A stretch of DNA of 29,555 nucleotides, from IMG/VR virus record IMGVR_UViG_3300031999_001378, positions 1 to 29,555 of that record; one strand, 5' to 3'. This DNA comes from a virus. Of the stretch, positions 11,887 through 20,638 are shown in pieces (position 1 is the stretch's first letter; every line of letters starts with the position of its first letter). Below the pieces are notes generated by a model. That model was not told the origin of the DNA. It ran no database searches and saw only the letters and a list, made by a program, of their open reading frames with translations. Made by a program: the position numbers and the translations under genes.

Positions 11887-12242
11887 TGGGACTAGGTAAT
11901 CTACTCAATCTATATAGAATTCAAAAACTATATAGTCATTTTCGTAAGGGAGTAGATAATCCAACATTATTCAAGACCAAGGAATATTGGTTGGAGTTCT
12001 TTAAAATTGCTTGGTCCATAACAGAGGTAAAGGAAATTATGGGATGGCTACAGGGTTATAAAACCTACATCATCGCTGCTCTTACTGCTGCTTTGACTCT
12101 TGCTCATTCATTGGGCTACATTGACGAGGCTACTTATCAGACTCTCCTAGCATTGTTAGGTGCTGGTGGACTCTCGACTGTAGCTGCGAAAATTGCACGT
12201 ATTCAGGTTGATGTTGATACTAAACTTGGTAGAGTCAAGTGA
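11886..12242 (+). CDS. Holin-like small membrane protein
   Basis: The 118-residue protein starts at ATG 11886, coupled to the preceding stop. The N-terminal half is basic and amphipathic (LLNLYRIQKLYSHFRKG). Two hydrophobic segments follow, at about 57-75 (TYIIAALTAALTLAHSLGYI) and 82-100 (TYQTLLALLGAGGLSTVAAK), then a polar tail. This GYKTYI...LLALLGAGGLSTVAAKIA pattern is common in small phage membrane proteins often annotated as holins. The stop overlaps the TerL GTG start as GTGA. A holin would form membrane lesions at lysis, but no endolysin was identified in this window. Confidence 0.6.
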   Translation: MGLGNLLNLYRIQKLYSHFRKGVDNPTLFKTKEYWLEFFKIAWSITEVKEIMGWLQGYKTYIIAALTAALTLAHSLGYIDEATYQTLLALLGAGGLSTVAAKIARIQVDVDTKLGRVK

Positions 12243-13906
12243 GTTTCGACAAAGGATTTTGGAAACCAAATAAGAAGCAGGAGATATTTCTATCACTTCC
12301 TACTTCAATATTTGAAGCCTTCTATGGAGGGGGTAACGCTTCAGGAAAGTCCGATGTATTACTTGTATATGGTCTTATCCATCGATGGCATGAGAACCCA
12401 ACATTTAAACAAGTGTTTATGCGTCGGACTTTCCCTGAATTAAGAAATGAAATCGTTCCGCGAAGCCGAGAAATCTATCCGAAGTTTGGAGCAACATTCA
12501 ATAAGACTGATATGGTTTGGACATTTCCTAGACCCGACCAATTTGGAAGTGGAATGAGTAATGAAGGGGCGATGATTTTCTTGGGTCATTGTGAAGAAGA
12601 ATCAGATGTTCATAAATACGACTCAATGGAAATTAATCTGTTCACTCCCGATGAACTTACCTCCTTTTCTGAATACATATATTTGTATATTGGGTTTACC
12701 CGAGTCAGAACAAAAGTTCCCGAGTTACCAGCAATAATTAGAGCGGCAGGAATGCCGGGTGGAATCGGACATACCTTTACTAAGAAACGATTCGTTACTC
12801 CATGCCCTGAAGGGGGAAAGATAATTGTAGGTAAAGGGAATGTAAAGAGATTCTATGTTCATTCCACTGTGGTTGATAATCCTCACGCTGACCCTGAATA
12901 TTCTGCTCGTCTTGATGGTATACCGTCTGAAGCGGAACGTAAAGCGCGTAAATTCGGTGATTGGGACGCTTATCAGGGTCAAGTATTTGACGAATTCAGA
13001 GATAGAAGATATCCTGACGAGCCGGAAAATGCTATCCATGTAGTGCCACCTTTTAATATTCCTGATTGGTGGCCTAAGATGGTAATAGGTGACTGGGGTT
13101 TCGCGGCTATGACGTATATCGGGTTTTACGCGATATCCCCTAGTAAGAGATTATACTTGTATCGTGAACTAACTTGGCTTAAAACTAAGATTGAAGATTG
13201 GGCACCAATAGTTAAAGACTTTATAGACCGAGAACATCCCAGAGTCATTAAGTTCTGTAAATCTGCGGGGCAGGAAAGAGGGCAGGAACATACAATTCAG
13301 CAGCAGATTGAAACTGCCTTGGGTAGACCTATAGAACTTAGTGTTAATTCTCCGGGTTCGCGTATCGCAGGAAAGATGTTACTTCATGAATATTTAAGGT
13401 GGCAACAGAAATCAGTTATTCCGCCACAAGACTTGCCAGTTTATAGTGAAGAATATGCGATGTGGCTTCTTAGGAATAAAGGGCTACCAGATTATAAAGC
13501 GTATCTTGCATTATTTGACCCTCATGAACCAGAAACGAATATTCCTAAACTTCAGATATTTCGTTGTGATGCACTAATACATGATGGTCATCCGAATTGT
13601 TGTCCAGTAGTTATTGAATCTATTAGAGCTTGTTCATATGATAAGCCCAAAGCTAATAAGGCTGTTGAGGATGTTGCAGCGTTTGATGGGGATGACCCCT
13701 ACGACGACCTCAGATACGCCTGTGATTCAGCAGAACGATATTTCACAGAGGCTTCGAGAGAATTTGACAAAATCCAGAAACAGGAAGCGATGAGTCAAGC
13801 TCTACAGGGTAATCATGATTTTACTGCATACTATCGTAATATGCGTTCTGTTGATGCAATTCCTAAGATTCAAGTTGTATCAAGATTTCATCGGAGGTCA
13901 ATGTAA
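12239..13906 (+). CDS. terL: Terminase large subunit
   Basis: The 555-residue protein starts with GTG at 12239, overlapping the previous stop. The first internal Met lies beyond the ATPase motif, so the GTG start is needed. Walker A is GGNASGKS (31-38), and the Walker B-like PDEL with its hydrophobic strand lies near 132-140 (INLFTPDEL). A coupling motif-like segment follows. The nuclease half starts at VIGDWGFA (Asp285), and the final acidic motif is near 482-491 (FDGDDPYDDLRY). TerL is the motor that pumps DNA into proheads and cuts it into genome units. Length and motif order are normal. The stop overlaps the next gene by one base. Confidence 0.9.
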   Translation: MSFDKGFWKPNKKQEIFLSLPTSIFEAFYGGGNASGKSDVLLVYGLIHRWHENPTFKQVFMRRTFPELRNEIVPRSREIYPKFGATFNKTDMVWTFPRPDQFGSGMSNEGAMIFLGHCEEESDVHKYDSMEINLFTPDELTSFSEYIYLYIGFTRVRTKVPELPAIIRAAGMPGGIGHTFTKKRFVTPCPEGGKIIVGKGNVKRFYVHSTVVDNPHADPEYSARLDGIPSEAERKARKFGDWDAYQGQVFDEFRDRRYPDEPENAIHVVPPFNIPDWWPKMVIGDWGFAAMTYIGFYAISPSKRLYLYRELTWLKTKIEDWAPIVKDFIDREHPRVIKFCKSAGQERGQEHTIQQQIETALGRPIELSVNSPGSRIAGKMLLHEYLRWQQKSVIPPQDLPVYSEEYAMWLLRNKGLPDYKAYLALFDPHEPETNIPKLQIFRCDALIHDGHPNCCPVVIESIRACSYDKPKANKAVEDVAAFDGDDPYDDLRYACDSAERYFTEASREFDKIQKQEAMSQALQGNHDFTAYYRNMRSVDAIPKIQVVSRFHRRSM

Positions 13907-14274
13907 TGAAAAGAGTTATTTTCATTCTGATTATTCTTTTGGCTTCGGTAATTAATACTAATGCACAGCTTCCAGTTATTTCTACTAATAAAATTGGATG
14001 GGACATGACTAGTCCATCTCTTACAGAAGCTCAGGGATACACTTATCGTTACTATCCTGATAACGCTACTGTAGGAATTGCACTCACTAATGTTACTTGT
14101 ATTGGAACAGTATCCCCATTTCAATGTGAAGTTGCTTTTCCTGCTTTTGCACCTGGTAGTCATACTCTTACTTTGACTGCTAGTAATCTTGCAGGAGAAA
14201 GTCCTAAGTCTACTCCTTTGAACTTTACATTCATTGTTACTCCTAATGCTCCACAGAATTTGATTATTAAGTAG
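13906..14274 (+). CDS. Secreted single-domain Ig/Fn3-like protein
   Basis: The 122-residue product starts at ATG 13906 with GGAGG eight bases upstream. Residues 1-20 are a clear signal peptide (KR, then a run of hydrophobic residues, then NTNA before Q21). The remainder is a beta-sandwich-like domain with the Fn3 or Ig pattern (APGSHTLTLTASNLAGESPK). Cys65 and Cys74 could form a disulfide in the periplasm. It lies between terminase and portal with TAATG overlap. Phage Ig-like domains often bind carbohydrate on host cells, but a free secreted one is less typical. Its function is unknown; host-surface modification or superinfection exclusion are possibilities. Confidence 0.7.
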   Translation: MKRVIFILIILLASVINTNAQLPVISTNKIGWDMTSPSLTEAQGYTYRYYPDNATVGIALTNVTCIGTVSPFQCEVAFPAFAPGSHTLTLTASNLAGESPKSTPLNFTFIVTPNAPQNLIIK

Positions 14275-14279
14275 TAGTT

Positions 14280-14636
14280 ATGACAAATTGGATTCATCGT
14301 TTGCTTAATCCTCACTGTGAGCATTGTCGTGAAGAACGCGAGGAATCTCGTGTATGTCCATCATGTGAAACCTTGAAGTCTCAGTTGGAAGCAGTTAATC
14401 ATGAGAAGAATAGACTCCTTGATAGACTACTTACTCCAATTGTGGAAGCGACTCCTGCACAACCAGAACGGGAAATTACTAAGCCAATAAATATTCCATG
14501 GAATGTGCGTAGGCAGATGTTGGAACGCGAGGATAGGGAACGAGCTAAGTTAATACAAAATGCTCCTATTCCTACAGAGACACTTGAAAGAGAGTTAGAC
14601 ATTGCCTCAGCCACAAGGGAAGCAGAAAATAGATAG
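14280..14636 (+). CDS. Zinc-finger coiled-coil protein
   Basis: The product has 118 residues. Cys13/Cys16 (CEHC) and Cys26/Cys29 (CPSC) form a probable zinc site, followed directly by a coiled coil (TLKSQLEAVNHEKNRLLDRL). A Pro-rich linker and a second charged helix (WNVRRQMLEREDRERAKLIQ) come next. The Shine-Dalgarno is weak. Similar small zinc/coiled-coil proteins occur just upstream of portal genes in many uncultured phages, where they may help head assembly, but no function is established. The 3' end overlaps the next gene by 35 bases. Confidence 0.65.
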   Translation: MTNWIHRLLNPHCEHCREEREESRVCPSCETLKSQLEAVNHEKNRLLDRLLTPIVEATPAQPEREITKPINIPWNVRRQMLEREDRERAKLIQNAPIPTETLERELDIASATREAENR

Positions 14637-15099
14637 TAAACCTTCCGTGAGTATTCTTAAAAGGATACTCGGTGGAGATATGTCGGAGTCTGTCTATGAT
14701 GACTATCCAGAATTAGCAAAAGAATGGGCATCTGCTCAGATTAATATGCCACGTGAAGCTGCGATGGTTAATCGTGTTGGACCTATGGGTTTAATTTCAA
14801 GAAATACTCCCCCTTATAAAGATGCTTCTGGCGTTACTGGTCCAATGGGAACTATCGCTATTAATAGGAAGGCAGTTACAGAAGATAAGAATCTCAAGGA
14901 AGTTTTACAACATGAATTAACTCATGCGGGTGCTAAACCGCGTGGGATTACAGGATTCATGGAAAGTAAAGTATATCCTTGGGCAGAACGACCAGAAGAA
15001 AAGGAAGCTATAGCAGCCGAGTCCAAATTTCAAAGACGTATGAGTGATATTTACCTTCCATCAGAATATGATAAGAAAAAGAAAGCGGTAAGGAGATAG
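14602..15099 (+). CDS. Putative zinc metallopeptidase-like protein (HELTH motif)
   Basis: The frame starts at TTG 14602, with GAGAG seven bases upstream, inside the end of the preceding gene, giving 165 residues. ATG 14680 is an alternative, but its GGAG is only two bases away. The notable motif is LQHELTHAG (His104, Glu105, His108), an HExxH zinc-protease signature. Downstream acidic residues (RPEEKEAIAAE) could supply the third ligand. It sits just before the portal and scaffold genes, where phages often encode a prohead protease. However, the usual prohead proteases are serine enzymes and this one is small. Function is therefore uncertain. Confidence 0.6.
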   Translation: MPQPQGKQKIDSKPSVSILKRILGGDMSESVYDDYPELAKEWASAQINMPREAAMVNRVGPMGLISRNTPPYKDASGVTGPMGTIAINRKAVTEDKNLKEVLQHELTHAGAKPRGITGFMESKVYPWAERPEEKEAIAAESKFQRRMSDIYLPSEYDKKKKAVRR

Positions 15100-15100
15100 T

Positions 15101-15301
15101 ATGCCACTTTCTAAATATTACGGTGGTGGCGGAGAAAAAGTCATGAAAAACATGAAGAAGCAATATGGTGAAGAAAAAGGTGAACGTGTTTTTTATGCTA
15201 CTGCCAATAAGAAAAAGAAACATGAAAAGTCTGAATCTACAAAAGAAGAAAAACTAGAAACTGGACCATCTAAGAATCTTCGTAGAAAGCATGGTGTGTA
15301 A
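15101..15301 (+). CDS. Small basic protein (YGxxKGxxVFYATANK family)
   Basis: The 66-residue protein starts at ATG 15101, five bases after AAGGAG. The segment MKKQYGEEKGERVFYATANK is a pattern I know from many phage genomes near the portal. The rest is Lys/Glu-rich and probably disordered. No enzyme motif is present. It may be a minor virion or assembly component that binds DNA or capsid. The stop overlaps the next start as TAATG. Confidence 0.65.
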   Translation: MPLSKYYGGGGEKVMKNMKKQYGEEKGERVFYATANKKKKHEKSESTKEEKLETGPSKNLRRKHGV

Positions 15302-15756
15302 TGATTGATGTTGGACCTCGTGGGATGAATAAACCTCCTATGATTGCAAGACCCCCTATGGGTATGCCTCCAAGTATGGGACCAAAACCTCCTATGTCAT
15401 TACCTCCCGGTTTAGGTGGTCCTAGACCTCCTATGGGTAATATGGGTATGCCTAGTCCTATGATGGGTGGTGGTCCACCTATGCCTCCTATGGGTAATCA
15501 GCCACCTATGTCTCCTATGGGTCCAATTCCTATGGGTATGATGCCACCACAAATGGGAGGTATGGAACCTATGATGCCACCACAACCTAATATGCCTATT
15601 GATGTGGCACCTACTAATTATATTGACCCTGCTGTTGCACAGATTCCTGGTATAGGTCAAGATATGGGTCCACAGATGGGTCCACAGATGGGTGGATTAC
15701 GTAAAGCATTCGGTGGTAATCCTCCACCACAGCGGTTTGGAAATGGACGTTTCTAA
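15301..15756 (+). CDS. Pro/Met/Gly-rich low-complexity protein
   Basis: The product has 151 residues, of which the first 95 or so consist mostly of Pro, Met and Gly (PPMGMPPSMGPKPPMSLPPG is typical). A short ordered-looking segment (NYIDPAVAQIPGIGQDMG) and a Gly-rich tail follow, with GPQM repeated. Such a chain cannot form a globular fold and probably works as a flexible linker or assembly factor. Open reading through such a repetitive region, just before the portal, supports a real gene. The start is coupled by TAATG with a weak Shine-Dalgarno. Confidence 0.65.
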   Translation: MIDVGPRGMNKPPMIARPPMGMPPSMGPKPPMSLPPGLGGPRPPMGNMGMPSPMMGGGPPMPPMGNQPPMSPMGPIPMGMMPPQMGGMEPMMPPQPNMPIDVAPTNYIDPAVAQIPGIGQDMGPQMGPQMGGLRKAFGGNPPPQRFGNGRF

Positions 15757-15767
15757 AGAGTTAAGTA

Positions 15768-18095
15768 ATGGCTAATAAAGAAACTCCAGAAGAAGTGCAA
15801 CGCCTTCTTAAAGAAGTAGTTAGTCACTTCGATAGAGAAGATAGACAGATTAGGGAACGCCAAATCCGCACTTGGCGTAGACTAAAGCTATTCTGGGAAG
15901 GTTTCCAGAAAGCATGGTATAGTGAAGTCGCGCATGATTGGCGCATTTGGGACGAGGTTCAGACGGATGACACTCAACAGTCTTACTATGATAAACCTAT
16001 TAATGTATTTAGGGCTTACCTTGAGTCTATTATTGCTGCTCTATCAGTTGTGGTTCCGCCAATAAAATGTTATCCCGATGATGCAGATAACACATTAGAT
16101 TTGGCTACGGCTAGAGCTGGAGATAAGATTGCACAGTTAATCTATAGACATAATGATGTTACATTACTCTGGGTCCACGCGCTATTCATTTACTGCACCG
16201 AGGGAATGGTAGCGTGCTACAATTACCCCGAATCTAATGAACACTTCGGAATGTATGCCGAAGAAGAAAAAGAAGAAGTTAATGAGGAACATGAATTAGT
16301 TAATTGTCCTCAGTGTGGTTATACACTTGAAGACAGAGAAATTAATCATGAGTTAGGTGAACTTCGCGAAGAAAAGCAAGAACAACAACAGGAAGATGAA
16401 TTTACTTCTGTTCTTAAACGAAGTGCTGATGAATATGATATAGAGATGTGTCCTGCTTGTGGAGCTACAATTCAACCGGAAGTTAAGCAGGAATCTTTCC
16501 TAGTTACTAGACTTGTTGGAGTTACACATAAGCCTAAAACTCGTATCCTAATGGATTGTTTTGGTGGACTTTATGTAAAGATTCCTATTTACGCAAGGAA
16601 ACAGACAGATTGTCCTTATCTTATTCTTAGTTATGAAACTCACTATGCTAATGCAATTGAAAAGTATGAACATTTGCATGGTAAACTTAGTGGTGATGAA
16701 GGTGCAAGAAAGATTGCAACTTCTACTGGACCCAAAGACCCTTATGAACAATGGGGAAGATTGAGTCCACAGTATCAGGGTGCATATCCTGTAAATAATG
16801 TAACTATTCGTAGCGCGTGGCTTCGACCCGCAGCATTTAATGTTCTTCAGAATGAAGATGATGTAAAGAAACTTAAAGAACTATATCCTAATGGAGCAAA
16901 AGTAACTCTAGTCAATGATGAGTTTGGTGATGCAACGAATGAAAGATTGGATGATTCTTGGACTCTTACTTATAATCCTCTTTCCGACTATTTGCATCAT
17001 GACCCTCTTGGGTTGTTACTTGTTAGTATACAAGAGATTACGAATGATATTATCTCTCTAACTCTCCAGACTATTGAGCATGGAATTGGACAGACATTCG
17101 CTGACCCTGCGGTATTAAATTTTAATGCTTACCGTCAGATGGAATCTGTTCCGGGTGGCATTTATGAAGCAGTTCCTAAATCGGGAAAATCTATTGGTGA
17201 TGCTTTCCATGAAGTTAAGACTGCTAACTTATCGCCTGAAGTTATGCCGTTTGCCCAGAACATTCAGAATTTGGCTCAACTAGTATCAGGTGCATTACCT
17301 TCATTGTTTGGTGGACAATTAGAGGGTAGTGAAACTGCATCACAGTATTCAATGTCTCGTTCTCAAGCATTACAGCGTTTGCAAAACGTCTGGAAGATTT
17401 TTACAGTATTCTGGAAACAGATTTTTGGTAAAGCCATTCCTGCATATATTCAAGAAGTTAAGGAAGATGAGAGGAATGTTGAACGCGATAAGGATGGAAA
17501 CTTCATTAATGTTTTCATTCGTAAGTCGGAACTAGAGGGAAAGATTGGAAATATTGAACTTGAGACAGCCGAGAATATGCCTCTAACTTGGTCGCAGAAA
17601 AAAGACTTGGTTATGCAACTTTTGACTGGTGGTAATCCTGAAGTTTTGGCTATTCTTGGGTCTCCAGAAAATCTACCTATTATTCGTGAAGCTATTGGAA
17701 TTACAGATTTCTTTGTTCCGGGTGAAGATGATAGAAATAAACAGTATGATGAAATTAAACTATTGTTGAATTCTGAACCTATGCCTAATACGATGGATGA
17801 GTTGAATCCAGAACTTCCATCGGTAGACATAGACCCTATGTATGATAATCATCCACTTGAATTTGAAATTGTTCGTAAGTGGGTAGTTAGTGAAGCAGGG
17901 AGACAAGCAAAAACAGATAATGAACCGGGTTATCGTAATGTGTTGTTACATGGTAAAGCACATTATACCATTATGAATCCTCCTCAAATGGCACCTGGAC
18001 AGGATGGTGCGCCTAATCCAGAAAAGCCCAATCAATTAGATATGAATCCCGAAGCACCCATAACAGGAGAACAAAATGTCAATCCCAGTCAGTAA
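15768..18095 (+). CDS. Portal protein with a zinc-ribbon insertion
   Basis: The 775-residue protein is in the size range of P22-type portals. The N-terminal helices (REDRQIRERQIRTWRRLKLF, then WEGFQKAWY) and later segments (DKPINVFRAYLESIIAALSV; SGALPSLFGGQLEGSETASQ) fit the portal fold. The portal is the dodecameric ring at one capsid vertex through which DNA passes. Between about 165 and 240 there is an insertion with acidic/Gln-rich helices and CPQC (180-183) plus CPAC (228-231), a probable zinc ribbon. The C-terminal 50 residues are Pro/Asn-rich. Position after terminase and before scaffold agrees. The 3' end overlaps the next gene by 20 bases. Confidence 0.82.
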   Translation: MANKETPEEVQRLLKEVVSHFDREDRQIRERQIRTWRRLKLFWEGFQKAWYSEVAHDWRIWDEVQTDDTQQSYYDKPINVFRAYLESIIAALSVVVPPIKCYPDDADNTLDLATARAGDKIAQLIYRHNDVTLLWVHALFIYCTEGMVACYNYPESNEHFGMYAEEEKEEVNEEHELVNCPQCGYTLEDREINHELGELREEKQEQQQEDEFTSVLKRSADEYDIEMCPACGATIQPEVKQESFLVTRLVGVTHKPKTRILMDCFGGLYVKIPIYARKQTDCPYLILSYETHYANAIEKYEHLHGKLSGDEGARKIATSTGPKDPYEQWGRLSPQYQGAYPVNNVTIRSAWLRPAAFNVLQNEDDVKKLKELYPNGAKVTLVNDEFGDATNERLDDSWTLTYNPLSDYLHHDPLGLLLVSIQEITNDIISLTLQTIEHGIGQTFADPAVLNFNAYRQMESVPGGIYEAVPKSGKSIGDAFHEVKTANLSPEVMPFAQNIQNLAQLVSGALPSLFGGQLEGSETASQYSMSRSQALQRLQNVWKIFTVFWKQIFGKAIPAYIQEVKEDERNVERDKDGNFINVFIRKSELEGKIGNIELETAENMPLTWSQKKDLVMQLLTGGNPEVLAILGSPENLPIIREAIGITDFFVPGEDDRNKQYDEIKLLLNSEPMPNTMDELNPELPSVDIDPMYDNHPLEFEIVRKWVVSEAGRQAKTDNEPGYRNVLLHGKAHYTIMNPPQMAPGQDGAPNPEKPNQLDMNPEAPITGEQNVNPSQ

Positions 18096-19347
18096 TGCAA
18101 GCGTAGAAACTCCGTCTGGAGAAATGGGTCACGAGGAAGTAATTGATTTTCTTGGTCAAGATGATGATAAAGATATCATTGACTTAGAAGAACCCAAACC
18201 TAAATCTACTAAGATTCCTGATGTTAAGGAAGATAAAGAAGATAAAGGTGAAGATGAGGGAGAAGGCGGAGAAACTGAAGAAATAGATGATTTGACGGAA
18301 CTTGAACAGGAGTTAAATCCTCCAACAGATGAACAGTTGGAACTTGTAACTCCTGTTCGTCGTAGAGAAATTCTTGCAAAGTATCCTCAACTTTTTAAAG
18401 ATTTTCCGTATCTTGAAAAGGCTTATTATAGAGAGCAGCAATTTACAGAACTTTTACCTACTATTGATGATGCAAGAGCAGCCGTTGAAGCAAAGAATGT
18501 TCTTGATAGATTTGAAGTAGATGTAATGAAGGGAAATACCGAGACTATTTTGAAGGCTGTTAAAGCTGATAGTCCTAAAGGATTTGCAAAGTTAGTTGAT
18601 AACTATCTACCTACGCTCGCAAGGGTAGATGAACAGGCATATTTTCATGTTCTTGGAAACGTAACAAAGCATACGATTGTAGCGATGGTAAAAGAAGCAA
18701 GAGCTAGTGGTAATGAAGCTCTCCAATCTGCGGCACAACTACTTAATCAGTTTGTATTTGGAAGTAGTGATTTTAAACCTCCTACTAATCTTGCTAAGGA
18801 TGAACCTGAATCAGATGGTAAGAATAAGGAACTTGAACAGAGAGAACAGGCATTTACTAGACAGCAGTTTGAATCTGCCAGAGGCGATTTGAATACTAGA
18901 ATTAATAATACTTTGAGCAATACCATTGATGCAAATATTGACCCCAAGAAGAATATGACTGATTATGTTCGTAAGAATGCTTCACGTGAGGCATTGGAAA
19001 TGCTTGAATCTGTTTTGTCTCGCGACTCTAGATTCACAGCATTGAAAGATAAATTGTGGGAAGCCGCGTTTCAGGATAACTTTAGTAGAACTTCTGTTGA
19101 ACGTATTAAATCAGCTTACTTATCCCGTGCTAAAACACTGTTGCCTACAGTCATTAAAAAGGCCAGAATTGACGCTCTCAAGGGATTAGGTAAGCGTGTT
19201 AATGAAGAAGAAGATACGACTCCTAATAAGAGTCCATTACCAATCGGACGGCCACGTTCCAGCGAACCTAATAAGGGTGGCAAGATTAAAGATGCGAAGG
19301 ATATTCCTAGGGGTATGAGAACTCTTGATTTCTTGATGCAAGATTAA
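18076..19347 (+). CDS. Putative scaffolding protein
   Basis: The 423-residue product starts at ATG 18076 (GGAG six bases upstream). Residues 1-90 are strongly acidic and disordered (DKEDKGEDEGEGGETEEIDD), the middle is largely helical, a coiled coil lies near 245-270 (KELEQREQAFTRQQFESARG), and the C-terminus is basic (RSSEPNKGGKIKDAKD). An acidic N-terminus, helical body and basic tail directly before the capsid gene are typical of scaffolds, which guide capsid assembly and then leave. No protease domain is visible in it. The assignment comes from composition and synteny. Confidence 0.72.
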   Translation: MSIPVSNASVETPSGEMGHEEVIDFLGQDDDKDIIDLEEPKPKSTKIPDVKEDKEDKGEDEGEGGETEEIDDLTELEQELNPPTDEQLELVTPVRRREILAKYPQLFKDFPYLEKAYYREQQFTELLPTIDDARAAVEAKNVLDRFEVDVMKGNTETILKAVKADSPKGFAKLVDNYLPTLARVDEQAYFHVLGNVTKHTIVAMVKEARASGNEALQSAAQLLNQFVFGSSDFKPPTNLAKDEPESDGKNKELEQREQAFTRQQFESARGDLNTRINNTLSNTIDANIDPKKNMTDYVRKNASREALEMLESVLSRDSRFTALKDKLWEAAFQDNFSRTSVERIKSAYLSRAKTLLPTVIKKARIDALKGLGKRVNEEEDTTPNKSPLPIGRPRSSEPNKGGKIKDAKDIPRGMRTLDFLMQD

Positions 19348-19361
19348 TAAGGAAAAAACCA

Positions 19362-20612
19362 ATGGCAGTTGTTGAATCTCAGGTTGCGGGTTTGGAACTC
19401 GAAAGAGTTATTCCAAAGATTCGCGTCCTGTTTGAGCGAGATGATAAGTTCTACGCCAATATTAAGAAGCGCGACGTAGAAAAAATCTCTAACAGGCAGA
19501 TGCGCGTTCCGTTGGAACTACGTCCTGGTGGAAGCTTTCAGTATTTTAATGCTGATGGTGGAGATTTGGGACGGGGTGGTGGTCCGACATTCGATAAGGC
19601 TGTTCTTACTAGTGTATTCGTTAGCGAGAATATCGAATATACTAAGCTCACTGAATGGTCTACGGATGATGAGCGTAAGGCTGTAACTAATGGAGTTCGC
19701 AGACTTACGGCTACTGCACTTGATGAGTTGCGCCGACAGTTGGACGCTCAGATGATGCAGTCTGGTGATGGTGTTATTGGTGTCATCTCTGCGGTTTCTA
19801 CTGCTGGTGGTGTTGATACCTATACACTTGGAACAGATGGTTTTGGCGCACGTTTGATGCGTTATGGTCAGACTGTTCAGGTATTCGATACTACTCTTGC
19901 TGTCCTGCGTGGTAGTGGTGTTATTACCAAGTGGGATGTTGAGAATAAGAGTATCGACGTTACACCGGCTGTAGCTGCTGCGGCTGCTACGGATAAGCTG
20001 GTTACTAATGGTATTGCTAATCCTACAGCACTTCCTGCGCTGTATGGTGTGCCGTATCATCACTCTAATGCTTCAACAGGAACATGGATGGGTTTTAGTC
20101 GTAGTGCTACGCCTGAAATTCGCGCCAACCGTGTTAATGGTTTGAATGCTGCATTGACACTTCCTCTGCCAAGACTTGCGATGAATAAGATTGGAAACCG
20201 TGTGGGACTTGATAATACTTTCAAGCCTACTGCATGGCTCCATCCTTGTCAGAAACAGGCTTATGAGGAAATCGGTCAGCTTGTCTCCATTATCCATAAG
20301 ATGCCCAAGGAAGAAGGGCTGAATATGTATTTTGGTGATGGTATGCAGATGGCTGGTGCTTCTCTTAAGGATTCATTTAACTGGGATAAGACTAGAATTG
20401 ACTTTATCGTTGATGAAGTGTGGGGCCGTGGAGAAATTCTACCCATTGGTTTCTATACAACCGATGGTCGTAGGATTTTCGAAATTCGTGGTCCTTCTGG
20501 TGGTGTGGCTACTGCTGATATCTTCTATATGGTTGTGGGTATGCAGACGTTTGTTTCAAACCCTGCTGCTTGTGCCTATATTGATGCGTTGGCAGTTCCT
20601 ACTGGTTACTAA
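19362..20612 (+). CDS. Major capsid protein
   Basis: The 416-residue product starts at ATG 19362 behind AAGGA. It follows the scaffold by 14 bases, and its composition is that of a phage capsid protein: N-terminal helix (LELERVIPKIRVLFERDDKF), an E-loop-like basic/Gly stretch (RVPLELRPGGSFQYFNADGG), a long spine-like helix (LTATALDELRRQLDAQMMQS), and beta-rich C-terminal parts (GFYTTDGRRIFEIRG). The length fits an HK97-fold subunit. It would form the icosahedral shell. Synteny is the strongest support; the fold is inferred. Confidence 0.8.
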   Translation: MAVVESQVAGLELERVIPKIRVLFERDDKFYANIKKRDVEKISNRQMRVPLELRPGGSFQYFNADGGDLGRGGGPTFDKAVLTSVFVSENIEYTKLTEWSTDDERKAVTNGVRRLTATALDELRRQLDAQMMQSGDGVIGVISAVSTAGGVDTYTLGTDGFGARLMRYGQTVQVFDTTLAVLRGSGVITKWDVENKSIDVTPAVAAAAATDKLVTNGIANPTALPALYGVPYHHSNASTGTWMGFSRSATPEIRANRVNGLNAALTLPLPRLAMNKIGNRVGLDNTFKPTAWLHPCQKQAYEEIGQLVSIIHKMPKEEGLNMYFGDGMQMAGASLKDSFNWDKTRIDFIVDEVWGRGEILPIGFYTTDGRRIFEIRGPSGGVATADIFYMVVGMQTFVSNPAACAYIDALAVPTGY

Positions 20613-20638
20613 CAAGAATTAAGGAAAAGGAAAATACA

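Noticed and set aside
12725-13039. Leftward 104-codon frame inside the terminase gene
   Set aside because: It is antisense to well-supported TerL motifs and has unlikely composition.
19518-20063. Leftward 181-codon frame inside the capsid gene
   Set aside because: It is antisense to the capsid gene; Ser/Thr/Ile-rich composition is typical of a shadow of coding DNA.
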